Below are positions 1 through 8,100 of a DNA stretch of 64,000 nt, one piece after another. Position numbers and translations under genes: made by a program. Origin of the DNA: Bacteroidales bacterium (GTDB lineage Bacteria; Bacteroidota; Bacteroidia; Bacteroidales; UBA10428); contig DATGXG010000057.1 of assembly GCA_035299085.1 (NCBI GenBank), forward strand, positions 62,001 through 126,000, written 5' to 3'. The stretch's first letter is position 1; every line of letters begins with the position of its first letter. Under the pieces are notes generated by a model. The model was not told where the DNA came from, did not search any database, and saw nothing but the letters and a program-made list of their open reading frames with translations.

Positions 1-855
1 CTGAATATTGATAATGGAGGACCATTCAATGATTACATCCGGAACCTTGAATCGTTAACAGCAATAGCAATCACTGGTTTCGACACCTTGCTGGAAGCCA
101 TGGACAAGAGGCATGAATTCTTTCACTCGTCAGGGTGCAGGCTTTCTGATCACGGTCTTGAAACATTTTACACGGAACCGTACACACATTCCGAATTGAA
201 TGTCATTCTCGGCAAAGCAAGGCAGGGATTGAAAATCTCAAATGAGGAATCCTTAAAATTTAAATCTGCACTGCTGTATGAAATGGCTGTAATGGATCAC
301 AAAAGGGGATGGGCACAGCAGTTTCACATTGGTGCCATGCGCAACAATAACACCCGCATGTTGAAAACCATTGGTCCCGATGGAGGATTTGATTCGATAG
401 GCGATTACAGGTATGCATCCGCCATGTCGGCTTTCCTCGACAGGCTTAATCTTGAAAACAAACTTACAAAGACCATACTGTATAATCTCAATCCTGCAGA
501 CAATGAAATCATAGCCACCATGGCCGGTAATTTCCAGGATGGAAGTTTCCCGGGTAAGATACAGTTCGGCGCTGCCTGGTGGTTCCTCGATCAGAAAGAA
601 GGAATTGAAAAGCAACTTAACGCCCTCTCAAACCTGGGACTTTTAAGCCGGTTTGTCGGTATGCTCACCGATTCCCGGAGCCTGTTGTCGTATCCGAGGC
701 ACGAATATTTCAGGCGCATCCTGTGCAACCTGATCGGCCGTGATGTTGAAAAAGGTGAACTGCCTGATGATAAGGCATGGCTTGGCAAAATAATCGAAGA
801 CGTTTGTTACAGGAATGCTAAGAATTACTTTAATTTTAAGAAAGAAAAATCCTGA
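1..855 (+). CDS. uxaC: Glucuronate isomerase, C-terminal part (5' end outside window)
   Basis: The frame is open from the first base of the window, so the 284 codons seen are the C-terminal part of a protein whose family is usually about 470 aa. UxaC isomerises D-glucuronate to D-fructuronate and D-galacturonate to D-tagaturonate in the cytoplasm, the first step of hexuronate catabolism. Recognisable family blocks are 'CRLSDHGLE' near visible residue 46, 'WAQQFHIGAMRNNNTRM' near 105, 'YNLNPADNE', 'WWFLDQKEG' and 'YPRHEYFRRILCNLIG' towards the end. It lies upstream of two Tat-type oxidoreductases and a UxaE-like epimerase on the same strand. The TGA stop (853-855) lies inside a palindromic element (852-875). 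The identification rests on recognised motifs and on the downstream KDG pathway genes. Confidence 0.95.
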   Translation: MNIDNGGPFNDYIRNLESLTAIAITGFDTLLEAMDKRHEFFHSSGCRLSDHGLETFYTEPYTHSELNVILGKARQGLKISNEESLKFKSALLYEMAVMDHKRGWAQQFHIGAMRNNNTRMLKTIGPDGGFDSIGDYRYASAMSAFLDRLNLENKLTKTILYNLNPADNEIIATMAGNFQDGSFPGKIQFGAAWWFLDQKEGIEKQLNALSNLGLLSRFVGMLTDSRSLLSYPRHEYFRRILCNLIGRDVEKGELPDDKAWLGKIIEDVCYRNAKNYFNFKKEKS

Positions 856-875
856 CATCCTCGGAGACCTGTCAG
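852..875. repeat. Palindromic element overlapping the uxaC stop, terminator-like
   Basis: Arms CTGACA (852-857) and TGTCAG (870-875) enclose a centre with CGGAG. The run GCGTTTTTTC follows directly, so in RNA this resembles an intrinsic terminator. The uxaC stop TGA is part of the left arm. The element resembles 25389-25412 and shares arms and centre with the 45-bp elements at 48044 and 49543. Confidence 0.6.
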
Positions 876-919
876 CGTTTTTTCTTTCTTTAACCCGAAA
901 GACAACTAAAATAACTCAT

Positions 920-2269
920 ATGACCAACACGAATAATTCCCGCCGTGATTTTATAAAGAAAGCCGGACTCGGTGCATCCGCCCTGGCAATCGGAGGCATC
1001 GGATTCCCAGCATCTTCTTATGCAAGGATTGTAGGAGCCAACGAAAGAATGAATTTTGCAATGATTGGCTGTTACAGGCGCTTCAATGCTTACATGGATT
1101 CGTTGCCCAAACTCACCGATGACATCAATGTAGTGTATGTGTGCGATGTGGACAAAATCAGAATGGCAGATGCCCAGGCAAAAGTTTCAGAGAAAATGGG
1201 CTATAAACCAGATGCAGAGGAAGATTTGCGAAATATCCTTGAGGATAAAAAGGTAGATGCAGTTGTTATTGCCATTCCCGATCACTGGCACGCGCCTGCC
1301 ACCTTTATGGCCGTGAAAGCCGGTAAGCATGTATATCTTGAAAAACCATGTTCTCATAATCCGCGTGAAGGCGAATTGCTTGTTGATTTTCAGAAAAAGT
1401 ACAACAGGGTAATCCAGATGGGCTCACAGCAACGTTCTGCTATTGAAACCCGCGAGATCATAAGCGAAATTCACAAGGGATTGCTGGGTGAAACCTACAT
1501 GGGTCTGGCGTTCTATTCAAACAGCAGGGGAAAGGTTCCCAATCCGCTGCCTGTCAATCCTCCTCCTACTCTCAATTGGGAGTTGTTCCAGGGACCGGCT
1601 CCGAGAGCGCAGTATATGGATGTGTATTTCGATTATAACTGGCACTGGTTCTGGCAATACGGAACAGGTGAAACCGGAAACAATGCCGTTCATGAACTGG
1701 ATATTTGCCGGTGGGCACTGGAACTCGACTTTCCGAAACGGGTATCCGTAATTGCAGGAAAACAGCATTACCGTGATGACGGCTGGACGATGTACGATAC
1801 AATGGATGCCTCATTTATATTTCCGAACGGCAAAGTCATTAAGTGGGACGGTAAAAGCAGGTCGAATTACCAGACTTATGGCATGGACCGGGGAAGCATT
1901 ATTTATGGTTCGCAGGGCACTGCCGTTTTAAACAGGAATGGATATAAAGTTTTCGACCTGGGAGGGAAACTGCTGCTAGAAAGAAAGTCGGAAGAGGTGG
2001 CACAGACAACCCAGCCAGGCGGCGCAGGGGGAATGGACGGCCTTCATATTATGAATTTTGTAAATACGATCAGGGGCACTGCTCCCCAGCAAAACCAGCC
2101 CATTACTGAAGGAGCGAAAAGCACGCTGCTCGGTCACCTGGCCAATATATCGTACAGGGTGAATGCCCCGCTTGAGCTTAATGAAACCAACGGGCATATC
2201 CTGAACAATTCCGAAGCCATGAAGTTATGGGAAAGACAATATGAAAAAGGATGGGAACCGAAATTATAA
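920..2269 (+). CDS. Tat-exported Gfo/Idh/MocA family oxidoreductase
   Basis: 449 aa from the ATG at 920; an in-frame extension to 815 would overlap the preceding gene, and the ATG places a Tat-type leader at the N-terminus (SRRDFIKKAGLGASALAIGG, twin Arg at residues 8-9). The family are NAD(P)-dependent sugar or polyol dehydrogenases. Visible are the N-terminal Rossmann region (residues 44-75, with the acidic residue in 'CDVDK'), 'DHWHAP' near 121 and the EKP motif at 141-143, whose Lys is catalytic in the family. The glycine-rich loop is unusual: 'IGCYRRF' at 49-55 instead of GxGxxG. The next gene is a second member of the family, 10 nt downstream. The substrate is unknown; a uronate or sugar derivative is inferred from the neighbours. 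The Tat leader predicts an extracytoplasmic protein, which would need a pre-bound cofactor. Confidence 0.9.
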   Translation: MTNTNNSRRDFIKKAGLGASALAIGGIGFPASSYARIVGANERMNFAMIGCYRRFNAYMDSLPKLTDDINVVYVCDVDKIRMADAQAKVSEKMGYKPDAEEDLRNILEDKKVDAVVIAIPDHWHAPATFMAVKAGKHVYLEKPCSHNPREGELLVDFQKKYNRVIQMGSQQRSAIETREIISEIHKGLLGETYMGLAFYSNSRGKVPNPLPVNPPPTLNWELFQGPAPRAQYMDVYFDYNWHWFWQYGTGETGNNAVHELDICRWALELDFPKRVSVIAGKQHYRDDGWTMYDTMDASFIFPNGKVIKWDGKSRSNYQTYGMDRGSIIYGSQGTAVLNRNGYKVFDLGGKLLLERKSEEVAQTTQPGGAGGMDGLHIMNFVNTIRGTAPQQNQPITEGAKSTLLGHLANISYRVNAPLELNETNGHILNNSEAMKLWERQYEKGWEPKL

Positions 2270-2279
2270 TCCTCAGTTT

Positions 2280-3584
2280 ATGAATTCACGCAGAAATTTT
2301 ATACGTAATGCCTCATTGTTAACGGCCTTCGCTTTTATTCCTTCATCTGCATTTTCTGTTACCGGAAAACGCGGGCCCAATGATTTGATCCGGGTGGGAT
2401 TGATAGGTGTGAACGGTATGGGTTTTAATGATCTGACCTCATTTCTTAAAAATCCGGAAGTAGACCTTATCGCCATGTGCGATGTGGACAAAAACCTTCT
2501 TGAAAAGCGCGTTGTTGATCTTAAAGACCAGGGAATAACCAAATTTCCGAAAAGGTATTTCGATTACAGGAAAATGCTCGAAAACAAGGATATTGATGTG
2601 GTGATCATTGGAACGCCCGATCATTGGCATTGCCTGCAGTTTGTAGATGCGCTTTCTGCCGGAAAGCATGTATATGTCGAAAAGCCCCTGGGAAATTCAA
2701 TTGCAGAGATCAACGCCATGAAAAAAGCGGTTGAGAAATACGGCAAAATGGTACAGGTAGGCCAGTGGCAAAGAAGTCAGCCTCATTTTGTGGATGCCGT
2801 CAGTTTTCTGCGTTCCGGAAAGCTCGGAAGGATAAGAACCTGTAAGGCATGGTCATATGTCGACTGGAAGGGACCAGTTCCTAAAATCCCGAACGAACCT
2901 GTTCCTGATGGAGTTGATTATGAAATGTGGCTGGGCCCAGCTCCCTTGAGGCCTTTCAACCGCAACCGCTTTCACTTCACATGGCGGTGGTATTGGGAAT
3001 ATGCAGGGGGCCTGATGACCGACTGGGGCGTTCATCTTATCGACTACATTTTATATGGTATGAATAAGCCGCTTCCTCTGTCAGTTATGGCATCGGGAGG
3101 AAAGTATGCATACCCTGAGGATGATATGGTGACACCGGATACACTGACAGCCGTTTATGATTTCGGTGATTTTACTATGATCTGGGAGCATACCATCGGT
3201 ATCGGCCTGGGTAACTGGAAAAGGCCACACGGCATGTCATATATAGGAGAGAACGGAACACTTGTGCTCGACAGGAACGGTTGGGAGGTGTTCCCTGAAA
3301 AGGACAGGATGGAGGCAGTTCCTTTGCAGAAGAATGAAGGTATAGGCCTCGATCTTCATGTAAGGAATTTCATTGACTGTTTGCAGAATAATACCCCTCA
3401 GAAATTGAATGCCGGTATTGATATCGGTAAAAATGTGGCTCTGGTGGCTCAAATGGGGAACATTGCCTATCGCACCGGTGAAAAAATTTACTGGAAACAG
3501 GATTCACAGACATTCAATTCGGCATCAGCCAACAAATTCATTACGCCTGAATATCAGAACGGATGGAAATTTCCTCAGAGTTAG
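2280..3584 (+). CDS. Tat-exported Gfo/Idh/MocA family oxidoreductase
   Basis: 434 aa from the ATG at 2280, 10 nt after the previous stop; an upstream in-frame ATG at 2241 lies inside the previous gene and would bury the Tat leader. The N-terminus 'MNSRRNFIRNASLL' carries twin Arg at residues 4-5. The Rossmann loop is intact here (GVNGMG, 43-48), with 'MCDVDKN' at the end of the second strand, 'GTPDHWHCLQ' near 111 and EKP at 134-136. The C-terminal alpha/beta domain holds 'TDWGVHLIDYILYGM'. This is the typical architecture of secreted Bacteroidota dehydrogenase-like proteins found next to sugar-acid genes. It is probably co-transcribed with the genes on either side (10-nt and 3-nt gaps). The substrate cannot be read from the sequence. 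Confidence 0.93.
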   Translation: MNSRRNFIRNASLLTAFAFIPSSAFSVTGKRGPNDLIRVGLIGVNGMGFNDLTSFLKNPEVDLIAMCDVDKNLLEKRVVDLKDQGITKFPKRYFDYRKMLENKDIDVVIIGTPDHWHCLQFVDALSAGKHVYVEKPLGNSIAEINAMKKAVEKYGKMVQVGQWQRSQPHFVDAVSFLRSGKLGRIRTCKAWSYVDWKGPVPKIPNEPVPDGVDYEMWLGPAPLRPFNRNRFHFTWRWYWEYAGGLMTDWGVHLIDYILYGMNKPLPLSVMASGGKYAYPEDDMVTPDTLTAVYDFGDFTMIWEHTIGIGLGNWKRPHGMSYIGENGTLVLDRNGWEVFPEKDRMEAVPLQKNEGIGLDLHVRNFIDCLQNNTPQKLNAGIDIGKNVALVAQMGNIAYRTGEKIYWKQDSQTFNSASANKFITPEYQNGWKFPQS

Positions 3585-3587
3585 CCT

Positions 3588-4829
3588 ATGAAAATTGATA
3601 AATATTCTTTCGGTACCGGTGACCGTTTCGGAAAAGAAGGTACGGCACAGCTAGATGCCATAAGAGAAATGAACACCCTTGGTATTCCTGTGGTTCCTGT
3701 GTGGAATAAATCGAACCGCGAACATTCCATTATCGGTTCGGTGCCGGCCGAAGTAAGGGATGAAGCCCAACGGGCAGTCAGGTCCGCGGGGTATACCGGC
3801 AATTACTTTGTGGATGCAGATCACATTAATCTTGAAACGGTTGACCGGTTTATTTCTTCATCCGATTTTTTCACCATTGACGTGGCTCATTTTATAGGCA
3901 AGAAAGCTTCGGAAGATGAGGTAGCCGATTTTGTTTCGCACCATGGAAAATACAGGAAACTGGCAATTCCCGGAATCCCGGATGGGCCCGAAATCAGGGA
4001 GGATTTTCTGAAGAAGCTTGCAGAGAATTACCTGGTGGCACTTCATGAAGTAAAAAAAATCTATGATCGAATTATTACTGCCAAAGGGCCGGGCACATTT
4101 ATTACGGAAGTTTCCGTTGATGAGGCTGAAATGGTTCAGGGACCGGTTGAATTGTTCTTCATCCTGGCTGAATTGAAACACCTGGATGTGGAGGTTCAGA
4201 CAATTGCCCCGAAATTCTCTGGATTGTTTGCCAAAGGAATTGATTACATCGGGGACACAAGCGCTTTTTCAGATGAGTTTGAGAATGATGTGGCTGTTGT
4301 TAAGTTTGCCATCAGCGAACTGGGACTGGCTGACAGTTTGAAGTTAAGTGTGCACAGCGGAAGCGACAAGTTTTCGATATATCCGTCAATTAAAAAGGCC
4401 ATTCAGAAATTTGATACCGGGATTCATGTAAAAACGGCCGGTACTACCTGGCTTGAAGAAGTGATCGGACTGGCAGAAGCAGGGAAAAACGGTCTGGCCA
4501 TGGCAAAGGAAATATATGCGAAATCCTTTGAGCGCTTTGATGAGCTCGCCGGTCCCTATGCCACAGTTCTGAAAATCGACCGGTCAGAACTTCCGTCGCC
4601 GACTGAAGTAGATACCTGGAGCAGCATTCATTTTGCCGATGCATTGACACATGACACCCGTTGTTCGGCGTATAACCCGCATTTCAGGCAGCTGATCCAT
4701 GTGGGGTATAAAATTGCTGCGGAAATGGGACAATCATTCCGTGACGCCCTCGACGAACATCATGAAATTATTGCATCCAGGGTAAAGCACAACCTGCTTG
4801 AAAAACACCTGAAGAGGCTGTTTCTGTAG
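3588..4829 (+). CDS. uxaE: Tagaturonate epimerase family protein (UxaE-like)
   Basis: 413 aa, starting 3 nt after the preceding stop, so translationally close. UxaE is a metal-dependent TIM-barrel-type enzyme that epimerises D-tagaturonate to D-fructuronate, letting galacturonate join the glucuronate branch without tagaturonate reductase and altronate dehydratase. Family-like blocks include the N-terminal 'YSFGTGDRFG', 'YFVDADHINL' near residue 73, 'DVAHFIG' near 98, 'HSGSDKFSIYP' near 258 and the C-terminal 'THDTRCSAYNPHFRQLIHV'. No signal peptide is visible, so it is cytoplasmic. The context supports the call: uxaC upstream, kdgK and KDPG aldolase on the facing strand, and no uxaA or uxaB in view. 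The family assignment is from motif recognition; the epimerase activity is inferred from the family. Confidence 0.8.
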   Translation: MKIDKYSFGTGDRFGKEGTAQLDAIREMNTLGIPVVPVWNKSNREHSIIGSVPAEVRDEAQRAVRSAGYTGNYFVDADHINLETVDRFISSSDFFTIDVAHFIGKKASEDEVADFVSHHGKYRKLAIPGIPDGPEIREDFLKKLAENYLVALHEVKKIYDRIITAKGPGTFITEVSVDEAEMVQGPVELFFILAELKHLDVEVQTIAPKFSGLFAKGIDYIGDTSAFSDEFENDVAVVKFAISELGLADSLKLSVHSGSDKFSIYPSIKKAIQKFDTGIHVKTAGTTWLEEVIGLAEAGKNGLAMAKEIYAKSFERFDELAGPYATVLKIDRSELPSPTEVDTWSSIHFADALTHDTRCSAYNPHFRQLIHVGYKIAAEMGQSFRDALDEHHEIIASRVKHNLLEKHLKRLFL

Positions 4830-4870
4830 CTTTTTAGCTTTTAAGCAGGTTAGCATTTTAGTAGATTCAA

Positions 4871-4905
4871 CCTATAGCCTATAGCCTATAGCCTATAGCC
4901 TATAG
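4871..4905. repeat. Tandem 7-bp repeat CCTATAG x5
   Basis: Five perfect CCTATAG units in the 82-bp gap between the convergent uxaE-like and aldo/keto-reductase-like genes. There is no ORF and no clear terminator stem, apart from an imperfect TTTTAGCTTTTAAGC stretch just before it. Confidence 0.9.
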
Positions 4906-4911
4906 CCTTGT

Positions 4912-6096
4912 TTATGCCAGGAACTCTTCGGGAACATCGCCGATGCGGCTTATATTCCTGATTTTTTCCTTAACATCAAATCCTGCGCTGCAAACCACGC
5001 TGCAATTATCACATTCTCCGCAGGCATCTGCGCCTGCTGCCATGTCAAAAGTCTGGCGGGCATGATGCATGTTCCTGTAACCGTAAGCATACATATAACT
5101 CCGCATCAGTGTGGGTATGTCGACGTTTTGTTTACACTGATCCCTGCAGTCCTGGCATTGCAGGCAGAACAGTCCCGGTTCACCTGCTGAAGCCAACCTG
5201 AGGTCCTTAAGTTCCTGGTCTGTCATGTTCAGATCTTTTAACAGGGCAAGATTGGCCTGCAGCTCATCAAAAGTTGTCATGCCCGACATAACGGTATGCA
5301 TATTCGGATTCTTCAAAACCCATTTAAGGGCGGCCTGGGAGTTGATTGGTTGAGTGCGTCCGCTGTCCCAGTATCCTCCAGCCATGCTTTTCATAACAAT
5401 AAAGCCTAATCCGGCTTTGGCACCGTAATCAATGGCGTCTTTCACTGCCTGTGCCTCATTCATCCTGAAATTGTATGCCATCATCACCACATCGTAAATA
5501 CCGGTATCAGCCGCAGCTGTTACGGCCTGGTCGGAGAAGCTGTGGGTAGCAATACCTATGTAACGGGCCTTTCCAGATTTTTTGAAATCCTCCATGGTTC
5601 GGAGCAACGGCTCAAAAAACACGGATTCTTTTTTTGCTGCAAAAGGAAGGAAAAGAATATCGAGGTAATCCACATTCAGTCGCTTCATGCTGGCTTCGAT
5701 GTCAGCTTTGAACGCTTCACCGGCAGAAGGGTCGGTAAAAAGGCCATTCTGGTGATCGGTTCCCTTTGGCATGGAACTGGTTGCCACCATGAATGAATCT
5801 CTGGGAAGGCCTTTAAACACCTGGCCGAGCATGGCTTCATTATTGCCGTTTCCATAGTATGTGGATGTGCCGAACAGTTTAACTCCGCTTTCAAGGACGC
5901 TTTTCACGAGGGCAGGATTGTTTGTGTCGCCTGTTCCCATGCTGAGAACCGGTATTTTTAAACCGGTTTTTCCAAGTGTTCTTACCGGGAGTTCTTCCTT
6001 TAATCTAAAGTTGGTTCCTTGTGCTGCGGAAGGTATCAGTGCAGCACCCGATAAGCCGATGAGGCTTTTTTTAATAAAATCTCTGCGGTGGTTCAT
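4912..6096 (-). CDS. Tat-exported aldo/keto reductase-fold protein with two 4Fe-4S motifs
   Basis: 394 aa. The leader 'MNHRRDFIKKSLIGLSGAAL' has twin Arg at 4-5. The middle (about 36-300) follows the aldo/keto reductase barrel ('VRTLGKTGLKIPVLSMG', 'YIGIATHSF', 'AALKWVLKNP'). The C-terminus has two CxxCxxCxxxC clusters, C311/314/317/321 and C359/362/365/369, as in ferredoxin-type domains, so 8 Cys could hold two [4Fe-4S] clusters. Of the classical Asp-Tyr-Lys-His tetrad only Tyr81 remains: the Asp position is Gly76 ('LFGTSTYYG'), the Lys position is Ser107 ('ATSSM'), and the His position is Pro151 ('DILFLPF'). It is therefore either a redox protein with different chemistry or a non-catalytic relative. 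It is the last gene of the - strand hexuronate group, 23 nt after the KDPG aldolase gene. Confidence 0.88.
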   Translation of the reverse strand: MNHRRDFIKKSLIGLSGAALIPSAAQGTNFRLKEELPVRTLGKTGLKIPVLSMGTGDTNNPALVKSVLESGVKLFGTSTYYGNGNNEAMLGQVFKGLPRDSFMVATSSMPKGTDHQNGLFTDPSAGEAFKADIEASMKRLNVDYLDILFLPFAAKKESVFFEPLLRTMEDFKKSGKARYIGIATHSFSDQAVTAAADTGIYDVVMMAYNFRMNEAQAVKDAIDYGAKAGLGFIVMKSMAGGYWDSGRTQPINSQAALKWVLKNPNMHTVMSGMTTFDELQANLALLKDLNMTDQELKDLRLASAGEPGLFCLQCQDCRDQCKQNVDIPTLMRSYMYAYGYRNMHHARQTFDMAAGADACGECDNCSVVCSAGFDVKEKIRNISRIGDVPEEFLA

Positions 6097-6119
6097 AATA
6101 GGTTTATTAGTGGGTATAT

Positions 6120-6788
6120 TTATTTATATTTCCTTGCTATCTCAAGCACATAATTGCAGATAGTGGTGATCTGCCCGAAGTCACCTTTTTCAAGCCAGCC
6201 TTTTTTAATGAGCTGTGAACCCATTCCCACACAGGCAGCACCGGCTTTAAACCAGGCGCCCAAGCTTTCTTCGGTAGGCTCAACACCACCTGTAGGCATA
6301 ATATGGGTCCACGGCATAGGCCCTTTAATGGCTTCAATGAATCCCGGTCCCCCGACCTGGCTGCCCGGAAACATTTTCACAATTTCAGCTCCAAGTTCTT
6401 CCGCTTTTGAAATTTCAGTCACCGATCCGCATCCTGGTGCCCACATAATCTTCCTGCGGTTACACACTTTGGCCATGTCCTCGTTCAGAACGGGTGAGAC
6501 AATGAATCCCGCGCCCATCTGTATATAAATTGAGGCGGTTCCTGCATCCACCACGGATCCTGCTCCCAGGATCATTTCAGGAAGTTCCTGAAGTGCATAT
6601 TTGTTGAGGTCGCGGAATACCTCATGGGCAAAATCGCCCCGGTTGGTAAATTCGAAAACCCTGATTCCACCGTCGTAGCAGGCTTTCAGTACCTGTTTGC
6701 ACAGTTGAATGTCCTTGTGATAAAATACCGGCACAATTCCGGTTTCCATCATGGTGACTGCGACTTGTATGCGGGTAAAGCGGGACAT
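6120..6788 (-). CDS. eda: 2-dehydro-3-deoxy-6-phosphogluconate (KDPG) aldolase
   Basis: 222 aa. The start at 6788 gives a normal N-terminus ('MSRFTRIQVAVTMMETGIVP'); the longer in-frame reading to 6845 would translate an intergenic repeat array. The enzyme cleaves KDPG to pyruvate and glyceraldehyde-3-phosphate in the cytoplasm. Class I aldolase residues are visible: Glu46 in 'VFEFTNRG' and the Schiff-base Lys138 in 'EIVKMFPGSQVGGPGF', followed by the phosphate-binding 'PTGGVEPTEESLG'. The length fits the single-domain family. It lies downstream of kdgK on the same strand, so the two encode consecutive steps. A 4-hydroxy-2-oxoglutarate aldolase activity is a known side role of this family. 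Confidence 0.94.
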   Translation of the reverse strand: MSRFTRIQVAVTMMETGIVPVFYHKDIQLCKQVLKACYDGGIRVFEFTNRGDFAHEVFRDLNKYALQELPEMILGAGSVVDAGTASIYIQMGAGFIVSPVLNEDMAKVCNRRKIMWAPGCGSVTEISKAEELGAEIVKMFPGSQVGGPGFIEAIKGPMPWTHIMPTGGVEPTEESLGAWFKAGAACVGMGSQLIKKGWLEKGDFGQITTICNYVLEIARKYK

Positions 6789-6821
6789 GTTGTTTTGTTT
6801 GAGGTTTGTAGTTTGTAGTCT

Positions 6822-6873
6822 CAAAGTTGTTTCATGTTGTTTCAAAGTTGTTTCATGTTGTTTCAGGTTGTTT
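6822..6873. repeat. Tandem 10-11-bp repeat (CATGTTGTTT / CAAAGTTGTTT) x5
   Basis: Five units alternate CAAAGTTGTTT and CATGTTGTTT and end with CAGGTTGTTT, directly upstream of the aldolase start on the - strand. The same words in reverse orientation appear at 6930-6964, so the two arrays form a loose inverted pair. Confidence 0.85.
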
Positions 6874-6929
6874 CGTTTTGTGGGTTAGGAATAGTTATTC
6901 AAAAATTTCGGAACAATTGTAATTATTTT

Positions 6930-6964
6930 GAAACCATATGAAACCATATGAAACCATATGAAAC
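6930..6964. repeat. Tandem 10-bp repeat GAAACCATAT x3
   Basis: Three perfect GAAACCATAT units plus GAAAC, then AACAT, between the kdgK end and the aldolase start. GAAAC mirrors the GTTTC of the neighbouring array at 6822-6873. Confidence 0.9.
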
Positions 6965-6978
6965 AACATAAAAAACAC

Positions 6979-8010
6979 TTACCTGGAAACCCTCCCCGAC
7001 CCGTCACCGCTCATCAGTTTTTCTACTTCATCAACGGTTACAAGGTTGAAATCGCCGGGTATGGTGTGTTTCAGGCATGAGGCGGCCACTGCAAAATCAA
7101 GTGCCTTCTGGTCGCTGTCATATGTATTCATACCATAAATAAGACCGCCCATAAAGGAATCTCCCCCTCCCACACGGTCCACAATATGTGTGATATCATA
7201 AACCGGGGCTATTAACAGGTCTATTCCGTTCCACAGCACTCCGCTCCAGGTGTTGTGATTAGCATTTACCGAACCGCGAAGCGTTATTACAACCTTTTTC
7301 GCATTGGGAAACCGGGTCATCAGCTGCCTGCAAACGGATTCATAATCTGAGGCATCCACATGGCCGCCAGTAATGTCTGCATTTTCAGGTTTGATACCGA
7401 ATACTTTTTCGGCATCTTCTTCATTACCCAGGATGATATTGCAGCCTGAAACCAGTTCAGGCATTACTTCGGAAGCTTTTTTACCGTATTTCCAAAGGTT
7501 TTTTCTGTAATTAAGATCAGTTGATACAGTTATCCCCTTTTTATTTGCAGTTTTAATCGCTTCCAGGCACGCATCAGCGGCACCCTGTGAAATAGCAGGT
7601 GTTATGCCGGTCCAGTGAAACCATTGCACGTCTTCCAATGCCTTTTCCCAGTCGATCATTCCTTTTTCAATAGTAGCAATGGATGAATGGGCCCTGTCGT
7701 AAATCACCTTGCTGGCCCTTGCAACAGCTCCCGTTTCGAGGAAGTAAATACCGATTCTTTCACCGCCATAGATGATTTTTTCAATACCCACACCGAATTT
7801 TCTTAACTCCATGGTACAGGCAGCGGCAATATCATTTTCGGGAAGCCGGGTAATAAAATCAACAGGCATCCCAAAATTGGCAAGCGATACGGCAACATTG
7901 GCTTCTCCTCCACCAAAGCAAACGTTATATTGATGAGACTGTGAAAATCTCTCAAATCCTGGCGTAGAAAGGCGAAGCATAATTTCGCCGAAAGTTGCGA
8001 CTTTGATCAT
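6979..8010 (-). CDS. kdgK: 2-keto-3-deoxygluconate kinase (PfkB family sugar kinase)
   Basis: 343 aa, cytoplasmic. KdgK phosphorylates 2-keto-3-deoxygluconate to KDPG, the substrate of the next gene's product. PfkB/ribokinase signatures are clear: the N-terminal 'CFGGGEANVAVSLANFG' (31-47) contacts the sugar, and 'RVGGGDSFMGGLIYG' (279-293) holds the anion hole and the catalytic base Asp284. The start ATG at 8010 gives 'MIKVATFGEIMLRLSTPG', the normal N-terminus for KDG kinases. It lies on the - strand between an MFS transporter and the KDPG aldolase, giving the order transporter-kinase-aldolase. Other PfkB substrates are possible, but the context makes KDG by far the most likely. Confidence 0.92.
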   Translation of the reverse strand: MIKVATFGEIMLRLSTPGFERFSQSHQYNVCFGGGEANVAVSLANFGMPVDFITRLPENDIAAACTMELRKFGVGIEKIIYGGERIGIYFLETGAVARASKVIYDRAHSSIATIEKGMIDWEKALEDVQWFHWTGITPAISQGAADACLEAIKTANKKGITVSTDLNYRKNLWKYGKKASEVMPELVSGCNIILGNEEDAEKVFGIKPENADITGGHVDASDYESVCRQLMTRFPNAKKVVITLRGSVNANHNTWSGVLWNGIDLLIAPVYDITHIVDRVGGGDSFMGGLIYGMNTYDSDQKALDFAVAASCLKHTIPGDFNLVTVDEVEKLMSGDGSGRVSR

Positions 8011-8052
8011 GGGCTTTATTTATCAATCAAATTTATTCGATTTATTCATTTA

Positions 8053-8094
8053 ATCGTAAATCGTAAATCGTAAATCGCAAATCGTAAATCGTAA
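8053..8094. repeat. Tandem 7-bp repeat ATCGTAA x6
   Basis: Six ATCGTAA units (the fourth is ATCGCAA) in the 90-bp gap between the MFS gene and kdgK. There is no ORF, and no unique spacers as a CRISPR would have. Confidence 0.9.
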
Positions 8095-8100
8095 CCGGTT

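Noticed and set aside
815..919. N-terminal extension of the first Gfo/Idh/MocA gene
   Set aside because: It would overlap the uxaC end and the palindrome, and would put 35 residues before an otherwise standard Tat leader.
6789..6845. N-terminal extension of KDPG aldolase
   Set aside because: It translates the tandem repeat array (KQHETT...), and the family N-terminus begins at 6788.
8053..8094. Possible CRISPR array
   Set aside because: Units are 7 bp and directly adjacent, without unique spacers; no cas genes in the window. The same holds for the other short arrays.
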